DNA of 64,000 bases, taken from the NCBI GenBank assembly GCA_941918925.1, contig OW799233.1, positions 108,369,833 through 108,433,832 on the forward strand, given 5' to 3'. The position numbers and the translations under genes are program-made. The notes beneath the pieces were generated by a model. The model had not been told where the DNA came from, ran no database searches, and saw only the letters and a program-made list of their open reading frames with translations. Below are positions 1 to 10,954 of the stretch, in pieces (the first letter of the stretch is position 1; every line of letters begins with the position of its first letter). This DNA is from Phyto melanocephala (Eukaryota; Arthropoda; Insecta; Diptera; Rhinophoridae).

Positions 1-1335
1 AAAATGTCCGTAAGAATTATTCTTGAATGTAAAAATTTATAAAACTCGGTCCAGCCGTTCTCCAGCTTAAAAAACCAAGAAAGGGGACGTGATAAGTTTT
101 CTTATCCATAAAAACCTAAGCTAAGTTATGACAAACATTTAAAAAAAAAATTAAAAAATTCGGTACAGCTGGTTTTAAAGCAGCTAATACACGGTATGTT
201 TTTTAGATATGACTTGAAACGTTCCCCACTGTTAAAGGCGTACATGTCGTGTGTTAGCATTTAGATATTACTTCTGTAAAATACATGTGCTAAGTCATCT
301 GACAACATTTCAATTAGAAGGTGCTCTAATTTGTTCTGGCAATTCACCTGACATTAGCTGTTGCCAGAAACAGTCAGCGGCGGTTAAGTGTTAAATAACA
401 ATTTCGACAGACATAAAAAAATTAATAATAAACATGCCGTGTATTAGCTGCATAAGTCAGACGATTACCAGCGAACGACATTTGATTTTTGTTTATATAG
501 AAGATAAAAAAAATTTAATTGGATTACCCAAACACGGCGATATTATAAGAGGTTATTACTTACAACGCTATTTTCAAAAAAGGCCCTTAAGTAAGTAATT
601 ATATTAAATTAAAGTATTAAATAAATACTTAAATTTTCAAACGGTAAAAAGGCTTTGTTTTAAATAGCTCAATGAAAGTGTGGACTTACTAAAGTCGTTA
701 AAATTTTCTCAGGGCAAAGCTTTGAGTGGTTAACTCGTATACTACGATACGTTTTATAGAAACTAAAAGAAATAGGTGACAATATGCAAGCCATTGTCGA
801 AAGCAATATTATTTATACTTTGAATGTGTGAAATAATATAAGAAGTTATTTGAATTTCCTAAAAGACTACAGTGTGTACTCTAAAAATCAGGAACATCTC
901 TAAAAATATCTAAAAATTAAATACTTATACCTACATACATATAGGCATGAATATTACACTATAAATCAAGTGAGTATTAAAAAATGTCTTAGTAAGGCAG
1001 GCAGCATAGTCAATAAAAAGTATGTTATTCAGTCAGATCGTCACTACCGAACTTTTGCTGGGTTTTTATTGAATACAAAACAAAGTTTAATTTTAAGATC
1101 TGATGAATTCTCACTTTAATAGGAAAGTAATTATTTGAATTCCTTTCCTCCGTTTAATTTTTTTTATACTTTTATACATATTTAATTTTTATATTTTTAT
1201 TATTTTTTCAATTAAATCTATTAATTTTCATTTTCTTAATTAGTAACATTTAGGGATATTAAGGCATTTGTTTTTGTTTTGTTGTGAAGTTAGGAATAAA
1301 TAGAAATTATAATTATAGCAAAAGAGTTCAGGGAG
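1..1335. other. AT-rich stretch, nothing recognised
   Basis: I see no convincing coding region, RNA gene or transposon end here. Around 290-380 there are several TGACAA/TGACAT and TGTTGCCAG words that recur near 2030-2290, which could be subterminal motifs of an old element, but no paired termini are visible. Confidence 0.4.
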
Positions 1336-1425
1336 CAAATTACGGCATTCGAACGGGATCGAAATTTGAAAATTCTTATTAGAATCTCTATACCTAAAGC
1401 ACAGCGAACTCCATCGTTCCATCGT
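1336..1425 (+). repeat. Decayed copy of a hairpin MITE (left arm)
   Basis: The segment shares its left arm (AATTACGGCATTCGAACG) and its middle (GATCGAAATTTGAAAATTC, then CCTAAAGCACAGCG) with the complete hairpin element at 29853-29965. The right arm is lost and there is a short insertion (about 1380-1390). It is a dead non-autonomous element; the superfamily is unknown. Confidence 0.6.
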
Positions 1426-1479
1426 TAGGTCCCTTTCTCTATGCGCTGTCACATATGCTTAATATAGGATTGGCTTATA

Positions 1480-1690
1480 CCGTTGTACGTCATTTTGCAG
1501 TGGGGTTGGAAAAAATATGTAATTCGCCATTTTGTTTTGTACGCCATCTTAGATCAAGAATTTTCAAGCCCTTTCGTTGGATAACAATATTAAGGGTGGT
1601 GTTCATTACAAAAATTTTCTCATATATACAGATCTGTCCGCTATTTTGTTGGCGGCCATCTTGAATTTATAGGTTATACATAATGTTCTT
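1480..1690 (-). repeat. Old interspersed repeat with GGCGGCCATCTTG-type words
   Basis: The block contains GTACGTCATTTTG, CGCCATTTTGTTTTGTACGCCATCTT and GGCGGCCATCTTGAATTT-like words (described here only in pieces). Similar words, on the other strand, occur at 15310-15480 and around 29530. I infer a diverged internal part of the older INE-1-like family described at 14565. Boundaries are approximate. Confidence 0.4.
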
Positions 1691-1699
1691 TAATCTATT

Positions 1700-2837
1700 T
1701 GTCAGTTTCTTTATTTTGTGTACTAGAACATGTTGGGGAGAATTTTTTAGAAACGTAGGAATTTTAAGTACGTTTTTTCATATGGCATCACTTTAAAAGG
1801 TTATTTCAATGCAACAGCTGTTTTGCAAAACAAAATTATTAATTTTCTTGTATGTTTCTTGTTTTTTTAGTTTTGTGTCAATAATTGGAGAATAAAATGA
1901 TAATTAATAAAAAAAAATTATTGCGAATTTAAAGAGGGCGGTACAAAGTATTCCATTTTTAAATCAATGGAAGATTTCAGATTCCCAGACGCCATAGAAA
2001 TCTAAAATTGTAAAAAACAACAAGACCAAAGCAATTCTGACAACTCATCTAACAATTTTTTTTTTTATCGTCATCTGACAACCGTCTAAACTTAAAATTT
2101 TTTGCCGGACAACATCGTCAGATAAAGTTATTGTTAGAACAATATCTGCCAATGAAATTGTTAGCTTTTTTGATGAAAGTCTGACAACTGTCTGAACTGA
2201 CAATTTACCTTATGAAAGCAATTCTTCATTGTCATTCCATTGTTAGCATATGTTTAGGTGAAGCAATTATGTCAGATCTAATAACCGTCTGTACAGAGCT
2301 TAAGGGCTAAATTCATTTTTCTCCAGCTAAATTAAAAAAGGCTAAATTTAGTCCAAAAATTGGTTACGCTGATCAATATATTCGTATAAACACATGATCT
2401 CCAATGACGCGTTAATGTTAAAACCATGCATAATTCAGCTTAACTAAACCACTTCATCATCAGTTCAACCCATGCGTTGCATGTCTTTTTTTTCTGGGTA
2501 TCATTTTACCCCAAACCTATTATCTTTATTACGTTATTTTAATTTGTTTGTTTGTAAACACATCGTAGATATTTGTTATTTCACTACAATTTTTTTTTAA
2601 CAAAAGTATCAAATATATTCATTGATCTGTAAAATTATAAGTGGTCAAAATACATTGTAATAAAAAAAATACAGTAACAACTACAAACAAACCACTGAAA
2701 TTGTTATACAAATGTATGGTCACCTAAAACGCATTGACTGAAAAAAAAAAACAAACTCATTATTCGGCCATGGCAAAATTTAAGATTACTTTGTGCTTCA
2801 AACACAAATCTTATTAATATCAATTTAATATAATAGT
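1700..2837. other. No gene; TGACAAC/TGTTAG-rich patch
   Basis: Between about 2030 and 2290 the words TCTGACAAC, CTGACAAT and TTGTTAG recur in both orientations. This resembles clustered transposase-binding words near the end of a DNA transposon, but I cannot find matching terminal inverted repeats. The rest is unremarkable AT-rich DNA. Confidence 0.35.
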
Positions 2838-2925
2838 ATGTGGGTGAAATGGTTAGAGCGGGAAATTGCAAAACTAAAGGATCCTGATTCAAATACCACC
2901 TGAGACAAGAAAAATTTTATAGTGC
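2838..2925 (+). repeat. tRNA-derived SINE remnant
   Basis: An A-box-like word (TGGGTGAAATGG, then TTAGAGCG) is followed about 45 bases later by a near-consensus B box (GATTCAAATAC) and then CACCTGAGACAAG. Order and spacing match the internal RNA polymerase III promoter of a tRNA. The A box has lost consensus bases and I cannot fold a clean acceptor stem, so this is better explained as a tRNA-derived SINE than as a tRNA gene. The same tRNA-like 3' half (GGTTAGAG, ATCGAATCCCAGCTGAGCC) lies inside all five A-type elements of this window. Confidence 0.6.
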
Positions 2926-3109
2926 TTTTGATGACTGAATTGCTATGTAAAATGGACATTAAATTTGTTTTCAATGGTTCTAAATAACCATTATACGCCT
3001 AATAAAAGTATTATACAATTGTGATTTTATGACCAAAAATAATCTTTAAGTGAGCATTTTATGAGGTACATAAGTATAGTGACCTCATAGTTGCGTAGCC
3101 TCAGCTTCA

Positions 3110-3280
3110 GATTTAATATTATACGCCATAATGCTTTGTTTCTTCCGACGTCATCTTCGATTTTGAATTATTATATAGCTAACTGTACTCGATTAGCAAA
3201 GAAGCCCTACTGTTACCAAGATTGACGGGGTTAAGAAAAATTCATCTGCCATATTTATTCGGATGCCATCTTGGATTATA
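3110..3280 (-). repeat. Old INE-1-like internal fragment
   Basis: Read on the reverse strand the segment contains ATAATCCAAGATGGCATCCG followed by AATAAATATGG. This parallels AAATCCAAGATGCCTTCCG followed by AAATAAAATGG near 15455-15485. It is a short, diverged copy of the same old repeat with no defined ends. Confidence 0.4.
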
Positions 3281-3351
3281 CTCATTTTCATATTTTAATG
3301 TATTGGTAAATTTGTCGACGCATAACTTTTACAATAAATTGTAAATAAGGC

Positions 3352-3529
3352 AAATGTAAAGTAGCGTAATTCGCAATCTTGTGCAAATGGTCTTTCATCA
3401 GTGCATTTGAAAAATAGTAGAGTATATTTTTACTTTACACTAACAAAGTATATACAAATATTTGCAATGGTTCAAATTTACAATGGCAAATACACAAGAT
3501 TGTGAATTACGTTAGTATATTTACATTTA
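3352..3529. mobile_element. Foldback MITE, 178 bp
   Basis: The left arm runs AAATGTAAA, then CGTAATTCGCAATCTTGTG. The right arm is its near reverse complement: CACAAGATTGTGAATTACG, then TTTACATTT. The arms are roughly 35-40 bp with a few mismatches and one small gap. The short internal loop has no coding potential. I assign no superfamily because no clear target duplication was seen. It lies immediately upstream of the reverse transcriptase fragment at 3556. Confidence 0.65.
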
Positions 3530-3555
3530 AAAATTCTTAGATATCTCCAAAGAGA

Positions 3556-4688
3556 TGGAATGAAGGCTTAAACATAACTTTGCCAAAAAAGGCTGACCTT
3601 CGAGAATGTAAGAATTGGCGTGGGATATCATTACTGAAATTAGAAACAACTTGCAATGGTAATCTTGGAACGACTCTCTCCACTCAACCAAGTGCTAAGA
3701 CAAGAGCAAGCTGGCTTTCGTGAAGGCAGATCATCTGTCGACCATGTATCTACACTCAGAATTATTATCGAACAGGCAAACGAAAACAAGTTACCCACAT
3801 ACCTACTATTTGTAGACTTCGAACGAGCATTCGACACTATTATAAGGCAGCACATATGGAAAGTGCTAGGGCGCAAGGGGGTCCCAAGCACCATTACAAG
3901 AATTATTAAAAACATGTAGTAAACATGTGCTGAGAAAAAAATCCTTCTGATTCCTTTTTAATCGACCTCGGAGTCCGCCAAGAATGCGTGCTTTCCCCTC
4001 TCCTGTTTTTGCTCGTACTGGATGAAGTAATGGTTAAGACAAATACAGCAGCTCCAAACGGCTTACAGTGAACTGACTCCATTCGCAAAATTAAACGACT
4101 TGGACTATGCATATGATCTATGCCTACTCGCACATAACTTTGAACATATTAATGAAAAACTCCAAGCCCTTCATCAAAGTGCATTTAAGGTTGGACTTCA
4201 CATCAACACAAAGAAGACAAAGGTCATGAGGATAAACACAAATACACTAACACGCTCCTCCTCAATGACACTATTATAGAGGATGTTCAATCTTTTAGCT
4301 ACCTTGGCTGCACAATCTCAACAAACAGTGGTGCAAACGAAGACGTCGCAAACCGGATAGACAAAGCGCCTAAGGCTATGTACTCGATGAGGAAAGTTTG
4401 GATATCAAATGATCTTTCCCGTGACCTTAAATTAAGAGTCTTCAACACCTGCATTAAACCCATCCTCCTTTATGGACGTGAAACCTGGGGCCTAAATAAA
4501 TGCGCTACCAGGAGGCTCCAGACATTCGCCAACCGTTGTCTACGCCGCATCATCAGATGCTTCTGGCCAAACACGATCAGCAACTCTGAGCTGCTCCACA
4601 AGATAAAACAGACACCAATCCACCAAGACATCTTAAGGCGAAAATTTGGATGGATCGGCAACACGCTCAGATCAACAAACATAAAAGA
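3556..4688 (+). pseudogene. Non-LTR retrotransposon reverse transcriptase, broken (RTE/CR1-like)
   Basis: Several reading frames together encode most of a LINE reverse transcriptase. In order I see WNEGLNITLPKKADLRECKN and WRGISLL, EQAGFREGRSS with VDHVSTLR, and motif A (LFVDFERAFD). The frame then shifts to LGVRQECVLSPLLFLLVLD, which corresponds to the usual GVRQGC motif B. Motif C is LDYAYDLCLL, the YADD box with its first aspartate replaced by tyrosine (4106-4117). Next come GLHINTKKTKVM, FSYLGCTIS, and a C-terminal thumb with ILLYGRETW and IGNTLRSTN. At least three frameshifts and stops separate these blocks and the 5' end (endonuclease) is missing. Near 4688 it passes abruptly into an unrelated repeat. 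The clade is a guess from the thumb region; that it is a dead LINE is secure. Confidence 0.85.
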
Positions 4689-4742
4689 TTATAATGTGAT
4701 CGTCGTAATCATGTCGTAACCATGAGTTTTTTCTGCATGTGG
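4688..4742 (-). repeat. Solo end of the CACGCAAAG repeat family
   Basis: Contains AATCATGTCGTAACCATGAG followed by TTTTTTCTGCATGTGG. It is the reverse complement of a diverged form of the element end at 38312 (CACGCAAAGAAAAACCATGG, TTACGACATGATCACG). It interrupts the LINE reading frame at its 3' side. No partner end is visible nearby. Confidence 0.5.
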
Positions 4743-4744
4743 AT

Positions 4745-6690
4745 GGAATACTATCGGCTGTCAATCTAAAAGAACTCTTAGATTACAACAGAAGCTGTTT
4801 GTTTTTTAGTGCGTACGTGTAATGTCGCTTATAGACACTTAACTACAAGCATATGTTTTGTTGTTGTAATTATTATGAAATTTTAAATTCATCAATTACT
4901 ATAAAAGTATTCATAATTATATCTACAGAATATTACAACGTTATTTGCATTTCATTATTTAAAGTGATTTTCTTTATATTACGATGTTTTGCCTTTCAAA
5001 CGACGATACGTACATTCAAAAAAATTGAACAGTTTATGTTTGTCGACGTTTTTTTATGAGTAAAAAGTAGCAATCATGCGAATTGAAAAAATACAATTTT
5101 GCAGAAATCTATTTTTTTGCTTTATTTACATTATTTTTTAGTTTTAACAAAACAAAAATAAAATAAAAACAATTAACTTGAAAGGTTCTGCTAAAAATAA
5201 ACCAACATGCCAGAGAACGGCATGTTCATTGATTTGGTTTAATAATTTTTTTCTTTTTTTTTTCATATTCAGTAAAAGTAAAAGTAAAAGGCTTACGGTT
5301 TTTTTACTGTTCTATTTTATAGTCGCCTGAGTAAGATTTGAAAAAAAAAATTTTTTCTAAAAATAAAAAAAGAAAAACTGCATATAAAAAAAATTGTATT
5401 GTAATTTTTATACCTTTCTCTCTCATTTACTCTCTCTTTGATATCTCTCTCCGACTTTTTTTGTAATAACTTCTTTTATTGCATCGTAATTTTCCTTCAT
5501 TTGAACAAATAAAAAAACAAGCCAGACCTCGGTTTATTCGCAAAGAAAATTACGAAAAAAATTTAACGGAACTGAATTTTAACAATCAATATGTATAAAC
5601 GCACTTTTATATGAAAAATTTCATTGTTAAAAAATAATTTTTTTGAGTTGATTTGACTAATAGAAATTTTTGTTCAGTTGAACAATGTCAGCCTCTGGTA
5701 CTTACATGTGTATATGGACATAAGTAAATACAATTTGTTTGCATGTACAAAGGTATAAAGAAAATTTCCAGTTATAGTCTTTGATATTTTTCTAATAAAA
5801 ATGTTTTCAAACAATTTATTCATTTTAGTTCAACTAGCAACTATTCACAGAAAATTGTATTTACCGTTTTACAATGAGAAACTAAAAGCTATTAACAATA
5901 TTTTTACCTTAAGGACAATCGAACAAATTGCAACAGTTTTATTTATTTGCAAGATTTTGTTAGTAGAGTAAATTTTAGTCGGATGTTGCCTTAGGATTTT
6001 CAGATTTGTAGCTGACGATTTTTAATTTATTAATAACGAATTGCTTTTTTCTTCTCGTTGTTTATGTGAAACTGATAACCGATTTTATGTGAGAGCTTTT
6101 AAATAAATTGTTTAATAAATAACAGATATTTAAATTAAGCACCAGTCAAAAAAAATGAAATATTTATAAAATTTAGCGCAAACGTAAATTTTTTTGGCAA
6201 CCAAATATGGGTAAATAATTTAAAATAAAGCATAAATAAAAATTTAATCAATTAAATTAAGAAAAGGTTTCTTTTACAAGATTCATAATGAATTTTGCCT
6301 TCTGAGTTGCAATTTCTTTTGTTTTATTTTTTAAAAAATTAATTTAATCTATTTTGAATAAATTTCCTCTAATCTTACACAATAGTATTAGGTGTGGAAG
6401 GCAATCATGTTTTGTTTCCTAAACATAAATTTTTGATGAAGGTTTATCTTAATAAAAAATTTGTCGTGAAAGAAGGCATGATGAAAGTTCGTCTTAACAA
6501 AAAAGATTTCCTAAACAAAAACAATCTGAAAATTATCAGAAAATAGAAAATTCTTGAATTTTCAAATATGTCAACGAAAGCAAAAAATTTAACAACATAA
6601 AGGGTGATGTTTTTGCTATTTCCCTTTTTATGACCATGAAAGGACAAATAAACAAACAACGCTTAAAAGACATCAACAAATGGTTTAGCA
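4745..6690. other. AT-rich DNA without recognised features
   Basis: Long runs of A and T, short open frames with no coding character and no recognisable transposon termini. A (AGTAAA) microrepeat occurs near 5270-5287. I see nothing else to annotate. Confidence 0.4.
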
Positions 6691-6699
6691 GAGAGGTAC

Positions 6700-7245
6700 G
6701 CCCAGATACTAAAATCAAAATTAAGGGTGATGGAAGAAGAGAAAACATCATTAAATATTAAAGTGCAACCAATTCTTTTTCGATATAGAGCAACCTCGTA
6801 ATTAAAGAAAATAATTAGATTAAATATGTCCTGCGAAGCAATCTAAATCAATAGTAGTCGCTCCGATCCTTCGTCAAATTAGCGTGGAAGAGAGGGTACA
6901 GTTGCGTTGCGTATGATAAAGGCATGCCTATTTGGAAGTTTGAAACCATAAAACCATAGTTTGGGTGTCTACATTATCAAGTGAAGCTAGACAATGGGTA
7001 CGAGTCAAAGCAGCATATCAACCAGTTTTACAAATCAGACGTAATAGAATCAAAAAAGCTGTAACGTGTGATGAAACTATAATACAATAAAAAGGTGGAA
7101 TTGAAGAAGTACAAATAGAAATTATAGCGACAACCCCTACTGCTTAATCAACCACATCCCTTGGAAGTATGTGAAGGCTTAAGAACATCCAACCAATTGA
7201 GACGACCTCCACGCAGTTATGAGTACTATGTACTTCATTAAGCGT
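6700..7245 (+). pseudogene. Possible retroelement polyprotein tail, very decayed
   Basis: Fragments of open frame read RRWVRVKAAYQPVLQ-like and KAVTCDETIIQ text, then GLRTSNQLRRPPRSYEYYVL close to a stop codon at about 7241. A basic RRPPRRY-type tail before the stop is common at the C-terminus of insect retroelement polyproteins. Frames shift repeatedly and no reverse transcriptase, integrase core or LTR is visible, so this is a weak call. It could be chance. Confidence 0.25.
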
Positions 7246-7463
7246 GGGAGAGTTTAATGCCATTATTGAGAAGATGGCAACGCTTTTTGGTATTTGATAT
7301 TTCATTATATTATCTTTTTATAGACACACAAAAAAATGATGGGTCTCTTTTCCTTTTTTGCTTACTCTTGTAAAGTACTGCCATTTCTATTGTTTTTATG
7401 TAATTAAATTAGTTAAAATATTTTGTATACATTAATATGAAACTTAAATAGACAAAAAAACAA

Positions 7464-7960
7464 CGTGTATTCTTCCACCAACACAACAGAATTGGCTGTG
7501 TGAGAAATGTGTTTCGTAAATTACGTCCATTTTTTGGTTGTCATAATCCACCCACCACCCACAGGCTATTTAGGCTGTTGTGGCCACATTACGCACAAGT
7601 TTCAGTATCAAACATTAATCCACCGAGGAGAATGTTGTATCGGGCAGTGTCAAAAAACATTTGAATATGACAATTTGGTGCTGTTGACAACAACTGGGCT
7701 GTTATTGAGTGAAGGAAGGAACCGACTACAGATTTTCGACTTTTCATTCCCAAAATAAAAAAATTTTCATCAGTTGGCATGTGAAAACAAGACGATGTCC
7801 GCGATATTGTAAACATTTTAAGAGGCGATTTTGTTGAGCAATTAATCTCTCGTTTTTCAGCTACCTTTGTGGGGATATAAAAAGTCTATCGTATGCAGGG
7901 ATTAGCCAATCACAATTTAAGACCTGGAAGACAACACTACAGCTGTCATCGGTTATAAAC
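7464..7960 (+). pseudogene. mariner-like transposase, internally deleted
   Basis: The first frame reads RVFFHQHNRIGCVRNVFRKL then RPFFGCHNPPTT. This matches the N-terminal helix-turn-helix of the Tc1/mariner group (DUF4817-type, usually NVFRKLRPIFGRHNRP). Further blocks in other frames are LRTSFSI, STEENVV and NMTIWCC-QQLGC, the second half of the DNA-binding region. The sequence then jumps to DVRDIVNILRGDFVEQLISR, near 7795-7855, and a WGY-type word. These are the C-terminal part around the last catalytic residue. The central catalytic region between them is absent, so this is an internal-deletion derivative with frameshifts. The reverse-strand fragment at 46344-46880 belongs to the same broad group. 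Confidence 0.75.
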
Positions 7961-8152
7961 CGGTCGTAATACTGGGAAAAGTATGCCAATAATTGAGCTC
8001 AAAGATACAACAACTACGACGTAACTGCGCATAAAATTTACATAAAATAATCTTTAAAAATAAAATAACAGGTTTTTATGTATCGCCACAAATAAACTCT
8101 AATTTATTCTCAAATTGAATCAAACGTCTTAAATTTCAAAATTATAGCTTCA

Positions 8153-8854
8153 CTAGCCAATCCCGGCGCGCGTTGCTACGCCCCTTCATGAATTTTAATC
8201 GCATTCTAAATTTTAATCGAATATCAAGTGCAAGGCTAAAAACCATAACTTTTTCTATATGAGCGTGGCACTGCCCACTTTTCTAATTACGAAGCTGTAT
8301 AGTCATGACAGCTCAATAAGTGTGCAAAGTTTCAGAAAAATCGGTCCAGTGTAAGTACCTCAAAATTAAAACTTTTTTAGGGGCGTGGCCCCGCCCACTT
8401 TTCTTATCACAAAATTATTTAGTCATGACAGCTCAATACGTGTGCAAAGTTTTAGAAAAATCGGTCCAGTGCAAGTACCTCAAACTTATAACTTTTTTTT
8501 TATGGGCGTGGCCCTGCCCACTTTTCTAATCACGAAATTATAAAGTCATGACAGCCCAATATGTGTGCAAAGTTTCAGTAAAATCCGTCCATTGCAAGTA
8601 CCTCAAAATTAAAAAATTTTTATGGGCGTGGCCCCGCCCACTTTTTTTATCACGAAATTATTTAGTCATCAGAGCTCGATATGTGTGCAAAGTTTCAGAA
8701 AAATCGGTCAAGTGCAAGTAGCTAAAACTGATAAGTAATTTTTTATGGGCGTGGCCCCGCCCACTTTTTTTCATCCATAAACACTCCCCGGTATGTGTAC
8801 AACAACTTACCAAAGTTTGAGCCCGATCGGTTTTACAGTTTCAGAGTCTATAGC

Positions 8855-8899
<45 letters not shown>

Positions 8900-8922
8900 T
8901 TCACTTTTATATATATAGAAGA
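8153..8922 (-). mobile_element. Non-autonomous Helitron, family C copy 1
   Basis: Read on the reverse strand the element begins TCTTCTATATATATAAAAG after a host A. It ends GCGCGCCGGGATTGGCTAG before a host T. TC at the 5' end, CTAG at the 3' end, a GCGT/ACGC hairpin about a dozen bases before the 3' end and insertion between A and T are the canonical Helitron signature. The interior is a tandem array of roughly 121-bp units, each containing GGGCGTGGC, GCCCAC, ATGTGTGCAAAGTTTCAG and ATCGGTC. No Rep/helicase coding sequence is present, so it depends on an autonomous partner. Copies 2 and 3 are at 37079 and 49382. Confidence 0.85.
8857..8895. repeat. (CA)n microsatellite inside a Helitron
   Basis: About 19-20 AC units sit just inside the Helitron 5' end. 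The other two copies have only about seven (near 37902) and five (near 50207) units at the same position, so the array has expanded in this copy. A GAAGATA word repeats three times just outside, from 8918. Confidence 0.9.
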
Positions 8923-8939
8923 TAGAAGATAGAAGATAG

Positions 8940-9588
8940 ATAAACGTAAAAAATTTTAGTTCCATTAAAATGGTTCTAATATAAAAGAAGGCCCATAAAA
9001 TTGTCAGTCTCACATCGGATCAATAAATACTCTCTACTTTCAACTTGACACAATAGCCGTTAAAATAAAAAAATCAAGAAAATACAAAAAGTATTATTAA
9101 AATTGAAAAAGCACCTTTCTGGATTTCTCATATCAATTAACAATTTCCAAGTTTGAAATGTTAAAATATTGATTTAGCAATAAAATATTTCAATAGATAT
9201 ATGTAATTCATTTGAGCATAAACTCAAATATATTCTGAAAAGTTTTCCGGATTTTCCTCTTTAAATAAGTGTGCGACAAGTTATGAATGTGTTTTAAATT
9301 TCACTTTAATTTCAATCCCTATAACAAATTTTATCCGTCTTGGAAAAGTAATTAGATATTATACATATTTTCCTCTTTTTGTTACATTTTTGTCCCCCTA
9401 GACGTTTTCAAAAGTTTTACCATTGTAATCGTGCATATTCTTTTAGGCAAAAAGTACCAAAGAAAATGTTTACACATTGTTGCCCTTTAGCAATTAATAA
9501 TTCAAAAAAGGGCTAGAAATCTGTCAGCATACTTTTCAATTGATTACAATACCTTTACAAATTAATCTGCATCATTTTTAGTTAAACA
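8940..9588. other. No recognised feature
   Basis: AT-rich single-copy-looking DNA between two Helitrons. I see no coding frame or element end. Confidence 0.4.
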
Positions 9589-9589
9589 A

Positions 9590-10221
9590 TCAGTCAGTTT
9601 AACTGTATGTTTGTATGTTTGTTTGTGCTTTATAGACGGTTAAACGGCTGGACCGATTTCCTCGAAATTTTCACAGAATCTTTCTGTATGTCTGGAAGGA
9701 ACTATAGGCTATACTTTGGTTTCAAATTGTAAGTGGGCCACGCCCTTTTAAAGAATAAGTTTTTAATATTATATATCACGAAAGTTAATGCAGCTAGAGT
9801 CTTCAAATTAAGTACGGTAAACTTTGACATCCACACGAACATTTGGGTAAAAAATGGGCGTACTTGCAATAGTAGGCGTGGCCACATGAATTAAATACTA
9901 AAATTCGTATATTTGGAAAACGATATCGATTAGAGTAGTAAAATTTTGCAAGATCAACTTTGACATTCAAATAAACATTTAGGCAAGAAATGGGTGCATT
10001 ATCAATAGTGGGCGTGGCACCTACCATATGAATTAAATACTAATATTCGTATATCTGGAAAATGATATCGATTAGAGTACTAAAATTTTGCAAAAGCAAC
10101 TTTTATATTCAAATAAACATTTATGGAAAAAATGGGTGCATTAACAATAGTGGGCGTGGCCCCTGCCATATGAATTAAATACTAAAATTTGGGGTGGCGA
10201 AGCATACCGGGTATTAGCTAG
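9590..10221 (+). mobile_element. Non-autonomous Helitron, family D
   Basis: The 3' end reads GGGGTGGCGAAGCATACCGG, then GTATTAG and CTAG followed by host T, the expected Helitron terminus; the hairpin before it is weak. The likely 5' end is TC at 9590 after a host A, leading into TTTGTATGTTTG and GGTTAAACGGCTGGACCG. The interior has three diverged units of roughly 140 bp containing TGGGCGTGGC, CATATGAATTAAATACTAA and GATATCGATTAGAGTA. No coding sequence. The 5' end is less certain than the 3' end. Confidence 0.7.
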
Positions 10222-10954
10222 TATATTATATAGATAAATAGATACAATAAAGAAATTTTATTTGCATCCTTTTTTATATTTTACTTTCTCACATTATGAA
10301 GGATCAAAATAATTTAGTTTTTAATGACTGTATGTCATAAATCGGACAGTGTTAGTGGCTAACTGACGCTACCAAATTACGATTTCACTATTTAATCATT
10401 TGTACGTGATAATCGGTACTAAAACTAATAAAAATATTCTATGCAACGTGTCCGTCACAAACTGCCAACATCCATCCGCCCTTCTTAAAAACCCTAGATC
10501 AAGAAAATACAACAAATTACATTTTAAGAATTAAGTTAAAGTTATCACACAAACAATCATCTCATGCTCGCTTACGTTCTTTTGTGAAGTAAAAATTTAA
10601 AATTTGTTGTAAATTAAATTTACGTTTTTATTGATTCTGTTAAACATTTTTTTTAAGGTAGTAAATGCATTTTTGTAACTCTATCAAACTAATATTTAAT
10701 AACGTTCCTATTACCAGGTTTATCGTTTGTCTGACATTTAATATAATTTAATTGATGTGCAACCTATGCCTATATAATTTAATATTTAATAAAGTCGAGC
10801 TAGCGGATAATATTTAAAAAAACAGATATACAGTGAACTCGTGATAATATGAACTAATTAAAATCAAGCCAATTCTCTTTCTCAAGATTTTTCATATTTG
10901 CGAATAGCATCTAATTTCCCTTATAAATGTTTTTCTCATAAAAATATAAGCTTT
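10222..10954. other. No recognised feature
   Basis: AT-rich DNA with no coding frame, RNA gene or element end that I can identify. Confidence 0.4.

Noticed and set aside
2838..2925. Functional tRNA gene
   Set aside because: A- and B-box-like words are spaced correctly, but the A box departs from consensus, no clean cloverleaf or acceptor stem can be paired, and the sequence runs into a SINE-like tail.
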